64,000 nt of DNA, from assembly GCA_020634555.1 (NCBI GenBank), contig JACKBK010000001.1, positions 124,001 to 188,000 of the forward strand, written 5' to 3'. A program made the position numbers and the translations under genes. The stretch comes from Caldilineae bacterium. Lineage in GTDB: Bacteria; Chloroflexota; Anaerolineae; JAAEKA01. The notes beneath the pieces were generated by a model. It was not told the origin of the DNA and ran no database searches. It saw nothing but the letters and a program-made list of their open reading frames with translations. Each line of letters opens with the position of its first letter. Within the stretch, counting starts at the first letter, position 1. This document shows positions 46,676-56,231 of the stretch, in pieces.

Positions 46676-49036
46676 ATGCTTCGATTTCGACGTATATTTT
46701 GGCTTCTCCTGGTCGTGGCCCTGATGGCAGGGTGTACAAGCAGTGCGGCGGATACCAACGACCTGCAAGGGCCACAGAGTGATCGCCTTCTGATCTGGCA
46801 CACCTGGACCGATGAAGATGCGGTGATCTTGGCCCAGATGCTCGATGCCTACCGGGAACTGAATCCGGGCGTCGATGTGATCAGCGTCGCCGTTCCTAAG
46901 TCGGCATTCGTCGCCCGCTATGCAGACAGCAATGCGGCAGGTTTCGGGCCGGATCTGATCCTCTCCAACGCCAGCATCATCTATCAACTGGCAGAACGCG
47001 ACCTGATCCGCGATCTGATGCCGCTTCAGCTCGATCTGTCAAACTTCCTCTCCAATGCTGTTCAGATGGTGTCTGACGGCACCCATCTCTATGCCTTGCC
47101 GTTCGCCGGTCACACCAACGTCCTCTATTATAACAGGGACCTGGTCGAATCTGCGCCTGAGACCATCCCTGAGCTGCTGCAACGGGTCAAGGATGGGGAC
47201 ACAGTGGCGCAGAACCCTGGCTTTATCGAATCCTACTGGGGCATTGGCGCCTACGACGGCGGAATTGCCGACAGCCAGAGACGCCTGGTGTTCGGACAAG
47301 GGGGATTCACGAACTGGCTGGATTTCCTGAGAACGGCGCGCGCGCTGCCCGGTTTCATTCTCAACGACGATCCACAGGAACTACAACAGGCATTCATCGA
47401 CGGTGAGGCCACCTATTACATCGGCGACTCTGACGAGCTTACCACGCTGAGGGCTGCCATGGGAGAGGATAGCATCGGTGTTGCACTGTTGCCTTTCGGA
47501 CCGAACGGCGGTTCACCGCGCCCGTTCCTGGGACTGGACGCCCTGGCTTTCAACCCTGTATCCAGCGCCGATGAGATGCGCCGGGCTTACGACCTGGCGC
47601 AGTTCCTGACCGGTTCCCAGAACCAGCTTTTCCTTGCCAGAGCCGATCTGGGGCGCGTGCCGTTGAACACGCGGATCAGACTCACGCCAGGGCTGCCGGC
47701 AAATACGCTCACCGTAGCCAGCCAGAGCCGGTCTTCCGAGGCCGTTTCGTACGTCAATCGGGGCATCTGGGAAGATCTGCAGGCGGGCGCATTGGGCTTC
47801 TTTGACAGCTACCGCCAGGCGATCCAGGGAATCATCACTCCCAGCGACATGGTCGAGCGGGCGCTGGCGAACTTCGCCGAAGCCTACGACGTATATCCGC
47901 CACCTAATGAGGCCGGGGACCTCTGCCCGGCGGAGACAGGAACACTGACAATCTGGCACTCGCTGGATGGCGCCCCCGCCAAGACGTTTGAAGATATGGT
48001 CAGCGAATTCAACACGGCCTGTCCAGGAAATGCCATCAGCACTGTCTACGTGGCGCCGGACGAGATCTACGACCGGTTTGCCGCCGAAGCGCGACGCGGG
48101 GCCGGGCCGGACGTTCTGTTTGAATCGAGCCGCTGGCTTGGCAAGCTTGCTGAAGAAGAATTGATCCTCGACCTGAGCGAAACCATCAACCCGGACTTTC
48201 TGCAACAGTTTTTGCCGGAAGCAGTGCAGTCGATGCGCTTTGCCGGCCGGCTCTACGGTATTCCCGAATCTCTCAACACCGTGGCGCTCTTCTACAATCC
48301 AACCATGATCAGCGACCCGCCCAACGACCTGCACGCCATGATGCTCACGGTGGACGCCGACCGGCGCGCGGCGCTGCCGGTGAGTTTCTTCTATGGCTAT
48401 TGGGGGATGGATCCGTTTGGCGGTTTCGATTTCGACAGCTATTCCGGCGAAGTCCTGAAAGCTGACGGCTTGGCAGCCTGGCTCGAGACGCTGCGCACCT
48501 ACGACGCACAGCCGGGCGTGGACCTGTACTTCGAGCGCGCCGCTGCCGAAGATGCATTCGCGGCGGGGGAAGCTGCCTATCTGGTCAGCGGGCCCTGGTC
48601 GCTGGATCGGCTGCAACAGGACTTAGGCGAGGATCAGTTACGAGTCGTGCCCCTGCCAAATGGTCCCCTTCAAGCCGGAAGCCCAATGCTCCAGGTTCGG
48701 GGCGTCATGGTTAACGCCAACGCCAGCGACTCCGCCGCCGGCCTCGCGCTGGCCTTTGGACGCTTTCTCAGCCAGCGCGCGAGCCAGCAGCAATTCATGG
48801 ACGCCGGTGGCCATGTCACCGCCAGCGTCATCGTGGATTTGTCGGAGCATCCCAATCTCGAAAGTTTCCGGGAACAGGCCAAGGTAGCGGCGCAGGTCGT
48901 CGAGACCAACAAGTTCGTGACGATGGAACAACTGGGCGACCAGCTTTACCAGGCTGTTCTCGTTGACGGCGCTGACCCGGTTGAGGCCGTGCAGACATTC
49001 GTGGAGGCAGTCCATGAAGCCAACGAGGTGCCGTAG
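46676..49036 (+). CDS. Tandem extracellular solute-binding lipoprotein (two family-1 domains)
   Basis: The 786-residue lipoprotein (LVVALMAGC) contains two complete solute-binding family-1 domains in one chain. The first starts LLIWHTWTDEDAVILAQMLDAY (~40) and the second LTIWHSLDGAPAKTFEDMV (~430); both have the GPDLILSN/GPDVLFES step and a C-terminal lobe with QFLTGSQNQLFLA or GRFLSQRASQQQFMD. Family members bind sugars or oligosaccharides for ABC import. No ABC permease or ATPase is adjacent; instead an MscS channel gene follows after 18 bp. The ATG at 46676 gives a proper lipoprotein signal; an earlier in-frame ATG overlaps the promoter. Confidence 0.9.
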   Translation: MLRFRRIFWLLLVVALMAGCTSSAADTNDLQGPQSDRLLIWHTWTDEDAVILAQMLDAYRELNPGVDVISVAVPKSAFVARYADSNAAGFGPDLILSNASIIYQLAERDLIRDLMPLQLDLSNFLSNAVQMVSDGTHLYALPFAGHTNVLYYNRDLVESAPETIPELLQRVKDGDTVAQNPGFIESYWGIGAYDGGIADSQRRLVFGQGGFTNWLDFLRTARALPGFILNDDPQELQQAFIDGEATYYIGDSDELTTLRAAMGEDSIGVALLPFGPNGGSPRPFLGLDALAFNPVSSADEMRRAYDLAQFLTGSQNQLFLARADLGRVPLNTRIRLTPGLPANTLTVASQSRSSEAVSYVNRGIWEDLQAGALGFFDSYRQAIQGIITPSDMVERALANFAEAYDVYPPPNEAGDLCPAETGTLTIWHSLDGAPAKTFEDMVSEFNTACPGNAISTVYVAPDEIYDRFAAEARRGAGPDVLFESSRWLGKLAEEELILDLSETINPDFLQQFLPEAVQSMRFAGRLYGIPESLNTVALFYNPTMISDPPNDLHAMMLTVDADRRAALPVSFFYGYWGMDPFGGFDFDSYSGEVLKADGLAAWLETLRTYDAQPGVDLYFERAAAEDAFAAGEAAYLVSGPWSLDRLQQDLGEDQLRVVPLPNGPLQAGSPMLQVRGVMVNANASDSAAGLALAFGRFLSQRASQQQFMDAGGHVTASVIVDLSEHPNLESFREQAKVAAQVVETNKFVTMEQLGDQLYQAVLVDGADPVEAVQTFVEAVHEANEVP

Positions 49037-49054
49037 CGCTCAGGAAGATATGCC

Positions 49055-50446
49055 ATGACGACTTCGCCTACACTTTTTCCAACACTCCTCGACCTCTGGC
49101 TAAGCCTTCTCAAGCTGTTGGGCCGGCCGGCCGTGCAGGCTCAGCTTCTGGCCACACTGGCGGTGCTGGTGTTGGCCTGGTTTCTGGCGCGTGCCATCAC
49201 CCGCGCCTTGAGTCGCCGATATGACGCGCAGGCATCCCTGGTTCAGGAACAACTTGAAGCGGACGCCAAACAGCATCTGGAGGAGACCGACGACCCCGAC
49301 GAAAACGATCCGTATCTGCTCCTGCTGACCAACGAAGACCTGTTGGCTGACACGGTGAACAAACGGATGGGCCTGCGAAGACGCATCCACCTGTTGGGGC
49401 TACAGGTTGTGCTGCCGCTATTGACCCTTGCACTGCTCACGGCTGCCTACTTGCTATTCGGCGCAGGAGGGTTGTACAACGGCCTGCTGCTGGATCTGAC
49501 TCTTCTGGCCGGGTTGTTCCTGGTCTATCGCCTGGCTATGGGGCTGGCGTACATGGTCGGCAACGAAGCCGCCGTGACCTACTACCGCACCCGCCTGTTT
49601 GGCCCGGTTTTTGCCATGGCGGTGATCCTCATAGCACTCGACGCAGTGGTCAATCTCGATACGCTGGCCGGCGCGACCATCGTGCCGCTGGAGGACAACT
49701 GGCTGACCCTGGGAGGCGTCTTCCTGGCTACGTTTGGCTTTTACGTCTGGGTCATGGTAGTCAGCCTCATCAAGAGTCTGATTCTGGCGGTTGCCGGGCG
49801 GGATCGGGAAGCCAACCGTGGGTCGCTGGACGCAATCCTGACGCTGGTACAGTATGGCCTGATCGCCATCGGGTTGTTCGCCGTGTTTCATGTCCTGCAA
49901 CTCAACACCGCCACTATTGCGGCGATCACCGGGGGTCTGGCCATCGGCGTCGGCCTTGCGCTGCAGGACGTGCTGAAGAACTTCCTGGGAGGCATCATTG
50001 TCCTCTTCGAAGGGTCGGTGCGTCCGGGTGACTGGATAGAGATTGCCGGTACGGAGGGCGAGATCGAAAAATTGAGCATTCGCTTTACCACCGTCCGAAC
50101 CCTGGACGACGTCGAGTACATCGTTCCCAATCAAGACTGGTTCAGCGGCACCGTGAAGACCTTCACCCGCACAAATCGGTTTGTGCGCGCCCGTGTGCCC
50201 ATCGGCGTTAGCAACGGCACCGATCCGCACCTCGTGCAACAGATGCTGGTGGAAACCGCCCGGCAACACCCTGATGTCATGGCGGAACCACCGCCGGCCG
50301 CGCCGCTGGTTGAGTTCAAAGCTTCGATGATGAGTTTCGTGTTGCTGGCATGGGTTGAGGATGCGCGGATCAAGGATCGGGTAGTTGCTGAGCTGCGGCT
50401 GCTTGTCTGGGATGCTCTCCAGGCCCGGGGAATCAAACTGGCGTAG
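49055..50446 (+). CDS. MscS-family mechanosensitive channel
   Basis: The 463-residue protein has five or so transmembrane helices. The pore helix and beta domain of MscS follow: TATIAAITGGLAIGVGLALQDVLKNFLGGIIVLFEGSVRPGDWIEI, then TEGEIEKLSIRFTTVRTLDDVEYIVPNQ. It lacks a cyclic-nucleotide or other extra domain. A charged loop (EADAKQHLEETDDPDENDP) lies between the first helices on the likely cytoplasmic side. It is the second gene of a unit with the tandem solute-binding lipoprotein. Confidence 0.93.
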   Translation: MTTSPTLFPTLLDLWLSLLKLLGRPAVQAQLLATLAVLVLAWFLARAITRALSRRYDAQASLVQEQLEADAKQHLEETDDPDENDPYLLLLTNEDLLADTVNKRMGLRRRIHLLGLQVVLPLLTLALLTAAYLLFGAGGLYNGLLLDLTLLAGLFLVYRLAMGLAYMVGNEAAVTYYRTRLFGPVFAMAVILIALDAVVNLDTLAGATIVPLEDNWLTLGGVFLATFGFYVWVMVVSLIKSLILAVAGRDREANRGSLDAILTLVQYGLIAIGLFAVFHVLQLNTATIAAITGGLAIGVGLALQDVLKNFLGGIIVLFEGSVRPGDWIEIAGTEGEIEKLSIRFTTVRTLDDVEYIVPNQDWFSGTVKTFTRTNRFVRARVPIGVSNGTDPHLVQQMLVETARQHPDVMAEPPPAAPLVEFKASMMSFVLLAWVEDARIKDRVVAELRLLVWDALQARGIKLA

Positions 50447-50554
50447 CCGCGAAGAAGCCCGGAAGAATTCATGCTCACAGCGGCTACACCCCAAGGGTAG
50501 ACCACCGATCTGGCGATGCCCCGCCGTTTCGGCGCAGGCGGGAGCGCCGGTCGC

Positions 50555-50583
50555 TTGCATTGCGCGGGGCCGGGGATTATAAT
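50555..50583 (+). promoter_or_regulatory. Promoter of the ATP-grasp operon
   Basis: TTGCAT (50555-50560), a 17-bp spacer and a perfect TATAAT (50578-50583) lie ~100 bp before the ATG at 50682. Confidence 0.72.
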
Positions 50584-50681
50584 GGTGGTCATTGTGTCGC
50601 AGGCCGCGACGGCCTCTCCCCTCGACGACGAGTTGCACCCATCCCGTTTTCCGTCCACAGCTCTCCCAACAGGAGCAACCT

Positions 50682-52154
50682 ATGTCGTCCACAACCACTG
50701 TTGCGACTCCTGACTTGCTGGAACATTACGACGCCGGACCCGCCTACGACGAGTTTCTGAGCAGCCAGCGCCAGCCACGCGGCCATTACCAAACCCTCTA
50801 TCAACATCTGCGTTCCCTGCCCGCCAACGAGTTGAACCGCCGCCAAAGCGCCGCTGACCTGTCCTTCCTCAACCAGGGCATCACCTTCACCGTCTACAGC
50901 AACGAGCAGGGCACCGAGCGCATCTTTCCCTACGACCTGCTGCCGCGCATCCTTACCGGCGAGGAGTGGTCGGTTATCGACCGCGGCTTGCGCCAGCGGA
51001 TGACAGCGCTGAACCTCTTCCTGCATGACATCTATCACGAGGGGCGAATTCTCAAGGACAAGGTGGTACCGGTGGAGCTGGTCTACAGCGCGCCCCACTA
51101 CCGGCGCGAGATGCGAGGCGTGGACGTGCCGCGCGGCGTCTACGTGGCCGTGGACGGCACCGATCTCGTGCGGGTCGACGATGGCCGCTTTCTGGTGTTG
51201 GAGGACAACCTGCGCGTGCCCAGCGGCGTCTCCTACATGCTGGCCAACAGGCAGGTGATGAAACGTGTCTTTCCGGGCCAGTTCCGCCATTACGGCGTGC
51301 AGCCGATCCTGAACTACGGGCAGGCGCTGTTGAGCACGCTGGCATCACTGGCGCCGACCCACGCAGATAACCCGAATATCGTCCTCCTCACGCCGGGCGT
51401 CTTCAACTCCGCCTACTTCGAGCATACCTTCCTGGCACGACAGATGGGCATTCCGCTGGTGGAAGGCCGCGATCTGCTGGTGCATGACAACTGTGTCTAC
51501 ATGCGCACCACCTCCGGCCTGCAGCGGGTTGACGTGGTCTACCGCCGCGTCGATGACGACTTCCTGGACCCGTTGATCTTCCGCCCCGACTCGATTCTGG
51601 GTGTGCCGGGCCTGTTCAACGCCTATCGGTCCGGCAACGTCACGTTGGCCAACGCGGTCGGCACTGGCGTGGCCGATGACAAGGCCGTCTACACCTATGT
51701 ACCCGCCATCATCCGCTACTACCTGAACGAGGACCCAATCCTCAACAACGTCGAAACCTACCTGCTCACCGACGAAACCGCTCGCAACCATGTGCTGGCC
51801 AACCTCGACAAGTTGGTGGTGAAAGCGGTCGGAGAGTCGGGCGGCTACGACATGCTCATCGGCCCGCACAGCACCGCCGAGCAGCGCGAGCTGTTCCGCG
51901 AGCGAATCCTCGCCAAGCCGCGCAACTACATCGCCCAGCCGACTCTCAATCTGTCGTGTGCGCCCTGTTTCATCGACGGGCAGATCGAAGCGCGCCACAT
52001 CGACCTGCGTCCCTTCGTGCTGACCGGCAGGGATATCACCATTGCGCCGGGCGGGCTGACGCGGGTAGCGCTACGGCGCGGCTCGCTGGTGGTCAACTCC
52101 TCGCAGGGCGGCGGCAGCAAGGACACCTGGGTGCTGACCGGGGAGGAGGTGTAG
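50682..52154 (+). CDS. Circularly permuted ATP-grasp protein
   Basis: The 490-residue protein is a CP_ATPgrasp_2 type enzyme (PF04174/14403 group): INYGQALLSTLASLAP, GVFNSAYFEHTFLARQMGIPLVEGRDLLV, VYRRVDDDFLDPL, and KAVGESGGYDMLIGP near the end. ATP-grasp ligases form a carboxylate-amine or thiol bond with ATP. AGGAG precedes the ATG at 50682. It is followed within 2 bp by an alpha-E gene and then a transglutaminase, a conserved trio whose product is not established; peptide or protein modification is suspected. Confidence 0.93.
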   Translation: MSSTTTVATPDLLEHYDAGPAYDEFLSSQRQPRGHYQTLYQHLRSLPANELNRRQSAADLSFLNQGITFTVYSNEQGTERIFPYDLLPRILTGEEWSVIDRGLRQRMTALNLFLHDIYHEGRILKDKVVPVELVYSAPHYRREMRGVDVPRGVYVAVDGTDLVRVDDGRFLVLEDNLRVPSGVSYMLANRQVMKRVFPGQFRHYGVQPILNYGQALLSTLASLAPTHADNPNIVLLTPGVFNSAYFEHTFLARQMGIPLVEGRDLLVHDNCVYMRTTSGLQRVDVVYRRVDDDFLDPLIFRPDSILGVPGLFNAYRSGNVTLANAVGTGVADDKAVYTYVPAIIRYYLNEDPILNNVETYLLTDETARNHVLANLDKLVVKAVGESGGYDMLIGPHSTAEQRELFRERILAKPRNYIAQPTLNLSCAPCFIDGQIEARHIDLRPFVLTGRDITIAPGGLTRVALRRGSLVVNSSQGGGSKDTWVLTGEEV

Positions 52155-52155
52155 C

Positions 52156-53121
52156 ATGGCCATGTTATCACGCGTTGCCGATCATCTCTACTGGATGAGC
52201 CGCTATCTGGAGCGGGCGCAACACACCGCGCGCCTGCTGGACGTGACGCTGGACATGATTCCCGACCGCTCTCCGGCTGCGGTGGCTCGCTCCTGGGAAA
52301 CGCTGTTCGCCAGCCTCAACGTCACGCCGCCGGACGACCTGCCGCGCAAGCCGCGCCACATTACAAACTACCTGGCCTTCGACATCGACAGCGGCCACTC
52401 CATCGTTCACCACATGACGGTGGCGAGAGAGAACGCCCGCCAGGTGCGCGAGCTGATCAGCAGCGAGATGTGGGAGCAACTCAATCGCCTCTACCTCGAC
52501 GTGCAGACCACCAACATCAACCGCATCTGGGGCCAGTCAGGCGAGTTTCTGTTCTCGGTCAAGCAAGGTGCGCACCTCTTCCAGGGCATCACCGACTCGA
52601 CCATGAACCGCGGCGAGGGTTGGCACTTCATCCAGCTCGGCCAGTATACCGAGCGCGCCGGCAACGTCGCCGCGCTGCTCAGCGCCCACATCGAGGACAC
52701 CCTGGATCCGGCACAGCATGGCGCCGACCAATACCTGGAGCTGCTGGGCCTGTTGCGCAGTTGCACCGCCTTCGAAGCGCATTGCAAGGTCTACAGCGCT
52801 GAGCTACAGTTCGACGAGGTCGCCGAGTTCCTGCTGCTGAACGACACCTTCCCCTTCTCGGTCAACTTCGCCGCCAGCATGATGCGCGCCGCGCTGGAGT
52901 CCATCGCCGATCTGACCGACACCCGCCGCAAAAACCCGCTGATCCGCCGCGCTGGCCGGCTCAAGGCGATGCTGGATTATGAACAGATCGATGAGTTGAT
53001 AGCGAGCGGCCTGCGGCGTCATCTTGATACCGTTCAAACCCTGGGTGCGCAGATTCACAGCGGCGTTCATGACACCTACATTGCCTACTCGGTTGAGGAC
53101 AAGCTCACCAACCTGGTATGA
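52156..53121 (+). CDS. Alpha-E (DUF403) domain protein
   Basis: The 321-residue, all-helical protein has the alpha-E signature ADHLYWMSRYLERAQHTARLLDV at its N-terminus and RENARQVRELISSEMWEQLNRLY and GWHFIQLGQYTERAGNVAALL later. It starts 1 bp after the ATP-grasp stop and overlaps the transglutaminase gene by ATGA. Its biochemical function is unknown; association with the CP-ATP-grasp enzyme is very well conserved. Confidence 0.94.
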   Translation: MAMLSRVADHLYWMSRYLERAQHTARLLDVTLDMIPDRSPAAVARSWETLFASLNVTPPDDLPRKPRHITNYLAFDIDSGHSIVHHMTVARENARQVRELISSEMWEQLNRLYLDVQTTNINRIWGQSGEFLFSVKQGAHLFQGITDSTMNRGEGWHFIQLGQYTERAGNVAALLSAHIEDTLDPAQHGADQYLELLGLLRSCTAFEAHCKVYSAELQFDEVAEFLLLNDTFPFSVNFAASMMRAALESIADLTDTRRKNPLIRRAGRLKAMLDYEQIDELIASGLRRHLDTVQTLGAQIHSGVHDTYIAYSVEDKLTNLV

Positions 53122-54074
53122 TCTATCAAACGCGGCACATCACCCGCTACAACTACAGCGCGCCCATCCGGGAAAGCATCATGGAAGTGCGCATGCAGCC
53201 CCGCTCGGACGGCAACCAGCGCTGCACAGAGTTCAACCTGACAGTCAGGCCGCACACCAGGCCGACCTGTTACCACGACTACCAGGGCAACGTCGTCCAT
53301 CATTTCGATATCCCCGGCCAGCACGATCAGCTTTTCCTGTTGGCCGAAGCAACGGTAGAGGTCGATACGCTTCCTCCGCTGCCCGAGGCGCTGTCGCCGG
53401 ACTCCTGGAACGAGCTGGACCGGCTGACGGCCGGCGGCGATTTCTGGGACACCTTGCAGCCCAGCCTCTTCGCCCGGCCAACACCGCTGCTGGAGGAGCT
53501 GGCGGGCGAGCTGGGGGTGGAACGGGGAATCGACCCGCTGTCCACCCTGCTGCACATCAACCGTTCGCTGTACGTTGCTTTCAAGTATGTGCCGCAAAGC
53601 ACCACCGTCGACTCGGCCATCGATGAGGCTATTGCCGAGCGGCGCGGCGTATGCCAGGACTTCAGCCATATCATGATTGCACTGGTGCGGCGGTTGGGAG
53701 TTCCATGCCGCTACGTCAGCGGCTACCTCTATCACCAGCGCAAGGATGACCACCACGACCGCTCCGAAGAGGACGCCAGCCACGCCTGGATTGAGGCGTA
53801 CCTGCCAGGGCTGGGCTGGCGTGGCTTCGATCCGACCAACAACCTCATCGCCGACCAACGACACATCCGTGTCGCTGAAGGACGGGACTACGCCGATGTA
53901 CCGCCGACCCGCGGCGTCTTCAAGGGCCAGGCGTCAAGCCAACTGGGCGTCAGCGTGCGCGTCTCGCCCACCTACGTCCCGATGGACGCCGAGGAGAAGG
54001 TTCTGATGACCGCCGTCGCCGCTGCCCCACCACCGCGGCCGATACGCATCGATCAGCAGCAGCAACAACAGTAG
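53118..54074 (+). CDS. Transglutaminase-like cysteine protease
   Basis: The 318-residue protein has the bacterial transglutaminase N-terminal domain (IYQTRHITRYNYSAPIRES) and the catalytic domain. Its Cys is in RRGVCQDFSHIMIALVRRLG, the His in SHAWIEAYLPGLGWRGFDPTN and the Asp in the same DPTN. These proteins act as peptidases or amide-bond enzymes rather than true cross-linkers. The last residues are QQQQQQ. The ATGA overlap with alpha-E shows a coupled operon. No signal peptide is seen, so it works in the cytoplasm. Confidence 0.95.
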   Translation: MIYQTRHITRYNYSAPIRESIMEVRMQPRSDGNQRCTEFNLTVRPHTRPTCYHDYQGNVVHHFDIPGQHDQLFLLAEATVEVDTLPPLPEALSPDSWNELDRLTAGGDFWDTLQPSLFARPTPLLEELAGELGVERGIDPLSTLLHINRSLYVAFKYVPQSTTVDSAIDEAIAERRGVCQDFSHIMIALVRRLGVPCRYVSGYLYHQRKDDHHDRSEEDASHAWIEAYLPGLGWRGFDPTNNLIADQRHIRVAEGRDYADVPPTRGVFKGQASSQLGVSVRVSPTYVPMDAEEKVLMTAVAAAPPPRPIRIDQQQQQQ

Positions 54075-54126
54075 TTCCCGCAAGTGTTTTTATATCAGCG
54101 TCAGGATAGCCCACACTCTTCGCGCT

Positions 54127-54225
54127 GCGACTACGGAAGTCGCAGTAAATCGCAGGAAGGTGCAATGCTCGGTGAAAGAGTCGCTTTCTCCTGGGGCCGG
54201 CGACTTCCGAGGTCTTGGACTGAGC
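54127..54225. repeat. Short palindromic repeats around CGACTTCCGAAGTC
   Basis: CTGCGACTACGGAAGTCGCAG (54127-54147) is a palindrome, and GCGACTTCCGAGGTC follows at 54211-54225. A related GACGACTTCCGAAGTC is at 21376. These are small intergenic repeats between the transglutaminase and the next gene. Confidence 0.4.
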
Positions 54226-54253
54226 AATCACCTGGAATGAAACAAGGAGCAAT

Positions 54254-54670
54254 ATGATTGACCTAAACACCGAGTTCGGCCAGCGCGTCGCGCGGCGGTT
54301 GGCGAAGGAGCGCATTGGCTGGTTGACAACTGTGGACGCGCTGGGCGGGCCGCAGCCGCGGCCGGTCTGGTTTCTGTGGCAAGACGACAATCTGCTCATC
54401 TACAGCCGACCCGCCACGCGCAAGCTGGCGCATATCGCCCACAACCCGCGCGTTGCGCTGAATCTGGACGGTGACGGCATGGGAGGCGACATTGTGGTGC
54501 TGACCGGTGTCGCGCAGATCGACCCTGCCGCGCCGCCGGCTGACCAGGTCCCGGCCTACGTCGAGAAGTACGCCGATGGTTTCGCTCGCATCGGCATGAC
54601 GGCGCAACAGTTTGCGGGCGTGTATTCTGTGGCCATCCGCGTTGCAGTCAATGGGCTGCGCGGACATTGA
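54254..54670 (+). CDS. PPOX-class (F420- or flavin-dependent) oxidoreductase, TIGR03667-like
   Basis: The 138-residue split-barrel protein has LAKERIGWLTTVDALGGPQPRPVWFLW, SRPATRKLAHIAHNPRVALNLD and GVYSVAIRVAVNGLRGH, the pattern of the Rv3369-type PPOX-fold family thought to use F420. The enzyme's substrate is unknown. AAGGAG precedes the ATG. It is monocistronic in appearance. Confidence 0.88.
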   Translation: MIDLNTEFGQRVARRLAKERIGWLTTVDALGGPQPRPVWFLWQDDNLLIYSRPATRKLAHIAHNPRVALNLDGDGMGGDIVVLTGVAQIDPAAPPADQVPAYVEKYADGFARIGMTAQQFAGVYSVAIRVAVNGLRGH

Positions 54671-54744
54671 CATCCTTAATTTAGTTTATAAACTTAATAG
54701 TTTACAAACCTATTTTTGTCTGTTTGGGACTTTGGTGGTGACTC

Positions 54745-54948
54745 ATGTGCCGAAGCATCGTTCAACTGCGGCGTCCTGAGGATCAGGCGCCAACCGAAGA
54801 GGAGATTCGCGCGGCTGCCTTGCAGTTCGTCCGCAAGGTCAGCGGCTATCGCAAGCCGTCGAAAGCTAACCAGGAAGCCTTCAATCAAGCCGTGGCCGAG
54901 ATCGCCGGCAGCACGGAGAAACTGCTGGCAAGTCTGGTCGTTCGTTGA
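54745..54948 (+). CDS. DUF2277 small protein
   Basis: The 67-residue protein matches DUF2277 closely: MCRSIVQLRRPE, then EIRAAALQFVRKVSGYRKPSKANQEAFNQAV. The family is widespread, always begins with MCR, and has no known role. A terminator hairpin follows directly. Confidence 0.85.
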   Translation: MCRSIVQLRRPEDQAPTEEEIRAAALQFVRKVSGYRKPSKANQEAFNQAVAEIAGSTEKLLASLVVR

Positions 54949-54956
54949 CAAAGCAA

Positions 54957-54992
54957 AGAGGCCAGAGACACCTTTGTGCCTCTGACCTCTGT
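54957..54992. terminator. Terminator between DUF2277 and pgk
   Basis: AAAGAGGCCAGAG and CTCTGACCTCTGTT form a ~12-bp stem with one mismatch around a short loop, followed by TTCTT. It separates two converging genes. Confidence 0.65.
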
Positions 54993-55019
54993 TCTTCTGA
55001 CCTGATTACTGTCGCTTGG

Positions 55020-56213
55020 TTACTTGTCGTCCAGCGCCGCTACACCGGGCAGCGTTTTGCCTTCCAGATACTCGAGGCTGGCGCCGCCGCCGGTGCTGAT
55101 GTGGGTCATCTTGTCGGCCAGGCCAGATTGGTGCACGGCCGCTGCCGAGTCGCCGCCGCCGATGATGGTGGTGGCGTCCAGGCCGGCCAGGATGTCGGCC
55201 ACAGCAAAGGTTCCTTTGGCAAAGGCGGGGAACTCAAACACTCCCATGGGGCCGTTCCAGACAACGGTCTTGGCGGCTGCCAGCCGGTTAGCGAAGTGGG
55301 CCACGGTAGCCGGGCCGATGTCCAGCACGCGCCAGCCCGGCTCCACCTCGTCCGCGCCCACAACCTTGCTGGGGGCGTCGGCGCCGAAAGCGTCGGCCAC
55401 AACCACGTCCACAGGCAGGACCAGTTTTTCGCTGCCCTCCGCCAGCAGTTCCCTGGCTGTGTCCACGGCACCCTCTTCCACCAGCGAGTCGCCCATCTCG
55501 TAGCCCTGCGCCTTTAAGAAAGTGTTGGCCATGCCGCCGCCGATGAGCAGGCTGTCCACCTTGGTCAGCAGATTCTTGATGACGGCAATCTTGTCGGACA
55601 CTTTTGCGCCGCCCAAGATGGCGATAAACGGCCGCTCCGGGTTCTCGACCGCGCCGCCCAGGAACTGGATCTCCTTCTCCATCAGGAAGCCAGCCACCGC
55701 GGGCCGGCCGTGGGCGCGCATCACCGCGGGCACACCGGCGACGCTGGCATCGGCCCGATGGGCGGTGCCAAAGGCGTCATCGACGTAGATGTCCATCCAG
55801 CGCGCCAGTTGCGCGGCGAAGTCCTGGTCGCCCTTCTTTTCGGCGTCGTGGAAGCGCAGGTTCTCCAGCACCAGTACCTGGCCAGGCTTCATCTCCACCT
55901 TCATGTCGTTCACAGCCTCGCCAATACAATCGGATGCCATGAAAACCATGTTGCTGGGAAGCAACTCCTGCAGGCGATCGGCGGCCGGTTGCAGGCTAAA
56001 CCGCGGATCGTGCCCGCCTTTGGGCCGGCCAAGGTGCGACGCAAGCACCACCGAGGCGCCGTTGTCCAAAAGGTACCGGATGGTCGGCAAGGCTGCCTGG
56101 ATCCGGGTATCGTCGGTAATCTGTTGATTCTCGTCCAGCGGCACGTTGAAATCGACGCGCACGAAGACACGCCGGCCTTCCACTTCGATGTCACGAACGG
56201 TTTTCTTGTTCAT
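55020..56213 (-). CDS. pgk: Phosphoglycerate kinase
   Basis: The 397-residue glycolytic enzyme transfers phosphate from 1,3-bisphosphoglycerate to ADP. It has the N-terminal RVFVRVDFNVPLDENQQITDDTRI, the SHLGRPKG and ENLRFHDAEKKGD motifs, and the C-terminal IIGGGDSAAAVHQSG with the nucleotide site. Some residues in the usual GGGTA motif are replaced (SAAAV), as in many bacteria. The ATG at 56213 has AAGGAG 7 nt upstream. It follows gap by 125 bp on the same strand. Confidence 0.97.
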   Translation of the reverse strand: MNKKTVRDIEVEGRRVFVRVDFNVPLDENQQITDDTRIQAALPTIRYLLDNGASVVLASHLGRPKGGHDPRFSLQPAADRLQELLPSNMVFMASDCIGEAVNDMKVEMKPGQVLVLENLRFHDAEKKGDQDFAAQLARWMDIYVDDAFGTAHRADASVAGVPAVMRAHGRPAVAGFLMEKEIQFLGGAVENPERPFIAILGGAKVSDKIAVIKNLLTKVDSLLIGGGMANTFLKAQGYEMGDSLVEEGAVDTARELLAEGSEKLVLPVDVVVADAFGADAPSKVVGADEVEPGWRVLDIGPATVAHFANRLAAAKTVVWNGPMGVFEFPAFAKGTFAVADILAGLDATTIIGGGDSAAAVHQSGLADKMTHISTGGGASLEYLEGKTLPGVAALDDK

Positions 56214-56231
56214 CGAATGCTCCTTGAAAAG

